This document shows positions 12,731 to 12,733 of a stretch of 12,733 nt of DNA, piece by piece. Below the pieces are notes generated by a model that saw only the letters and a list, made by a program, of their open reading frames with translations, ran no database searches and was not told the DNA's origin. The translations under genes and the position numbers were made by a program. The stretch is from Erysipelotrichaceae bacterium (GTDB lineage: Bacteria > Bacillota_I > Bacilli_A > Erysipelotrichales > Erysipelotrichaceae): NCBI GenBank assembly GCA_017419065.1, contig JAFOMB010000135.1:1-12733 (forward strand), given 5' to 3'. Within the stretch, counting starts at the first letter, position 1, and each line of letters opens with the position of its first letter.

Positions 12731-12733
12731 GAA
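12711..12733 (+). CDS. Start of a further gene in the same operon (cut off by window edge)
   Basis: ATG 12711 is preceded by AAGGAGG with a spacing of four bases, the best ribosome binding site in this operon. Seven codons (MNKPKSK) are visible before the window ends. It overlaps the last 20 bases of the HAD gene in another frame. Nothing can be said about the product beyond a basic N-terminus. Confidence 0.65.

Overview
The window looks like a chromosomal segment of a low-to-middle GC member of the Bacillota (Firmicutes). The signs are AGGAGG-type ribosome binding sites, a PyrR/uracil permease unit, DegV, SdpI/SdpR, a CIRCE-like heat-shock operator, and a fused ATPase/FtsX permease of more than 1,100 residues. 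The Erysipelotrichia are a reasonable guess, but the sequence alone does not fix the lineage.

Layout from left to right. (1) 1-1982, minus strand: pyrR followed by a uracil permease gene that runs off the left edge. The leader holds a promoter and an intrinsic terminator placed as an attenuator. (2) 2132-3334, plus strand: a CPBP (CAAX-like) membrane protease and a YgjV-family membrane protein. (3) 3331-4160, minus strand: a DNPH1-like deoxynucleotide N-hydrolase overlapping a Nudix hydrolase, apparently a nucleotide-sanitation pair. It is convergent with the YgjV-like gene, and the two stop codons share CTAG. (4) 4255-4827, plus strand: a small heat-shock protein with a CIRCE-like operator and a strong 16-bp terminator. 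(5) 4882-5893, minus strand: an sdpR-sdpI pair whose promoter sits between two copies of an inverted repeat. (6) 5894-6350: a stretch with no intact gene. It holds a probable relaxase fragment on the plus strand and a possible regulator tail on the minus strand. This looks like the scar of a mobile element, and the neighbouring sdpRI cassette may have come with it. (7) 6386-7654, minus strand: degV and a small membrane protein of unknown function. (8) 7837-11169, minus strand: a very large ABC transporter with ATPase and permease in one chain. (9) 11272-12733, plus strand: a diacylglycerol-kinase-family lipid kinase, an HAD-IB phosphatase, and the first codons of a further gene, all tightly packed.

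Three regulatory points stand out. The pyr leader has a U-rich tract and terminator inside a reading frame continuous with pyrR, which resembles the enterobacterial pyrBI arrangement more than a PyrR-binding leader. The divergent ABC-transporter and lipid-kinase genes, and probably the CPBP gene, have a -10 hexamer only 6-7 bases before the ATG and no ribosome binding site, which predicts leaderless mRNAs. The two SdpR-type operators flank the sdpRI promoter. No CRISPR array, tRNA, rRNA, intact insertion sequence or clearly new defence system was seen.
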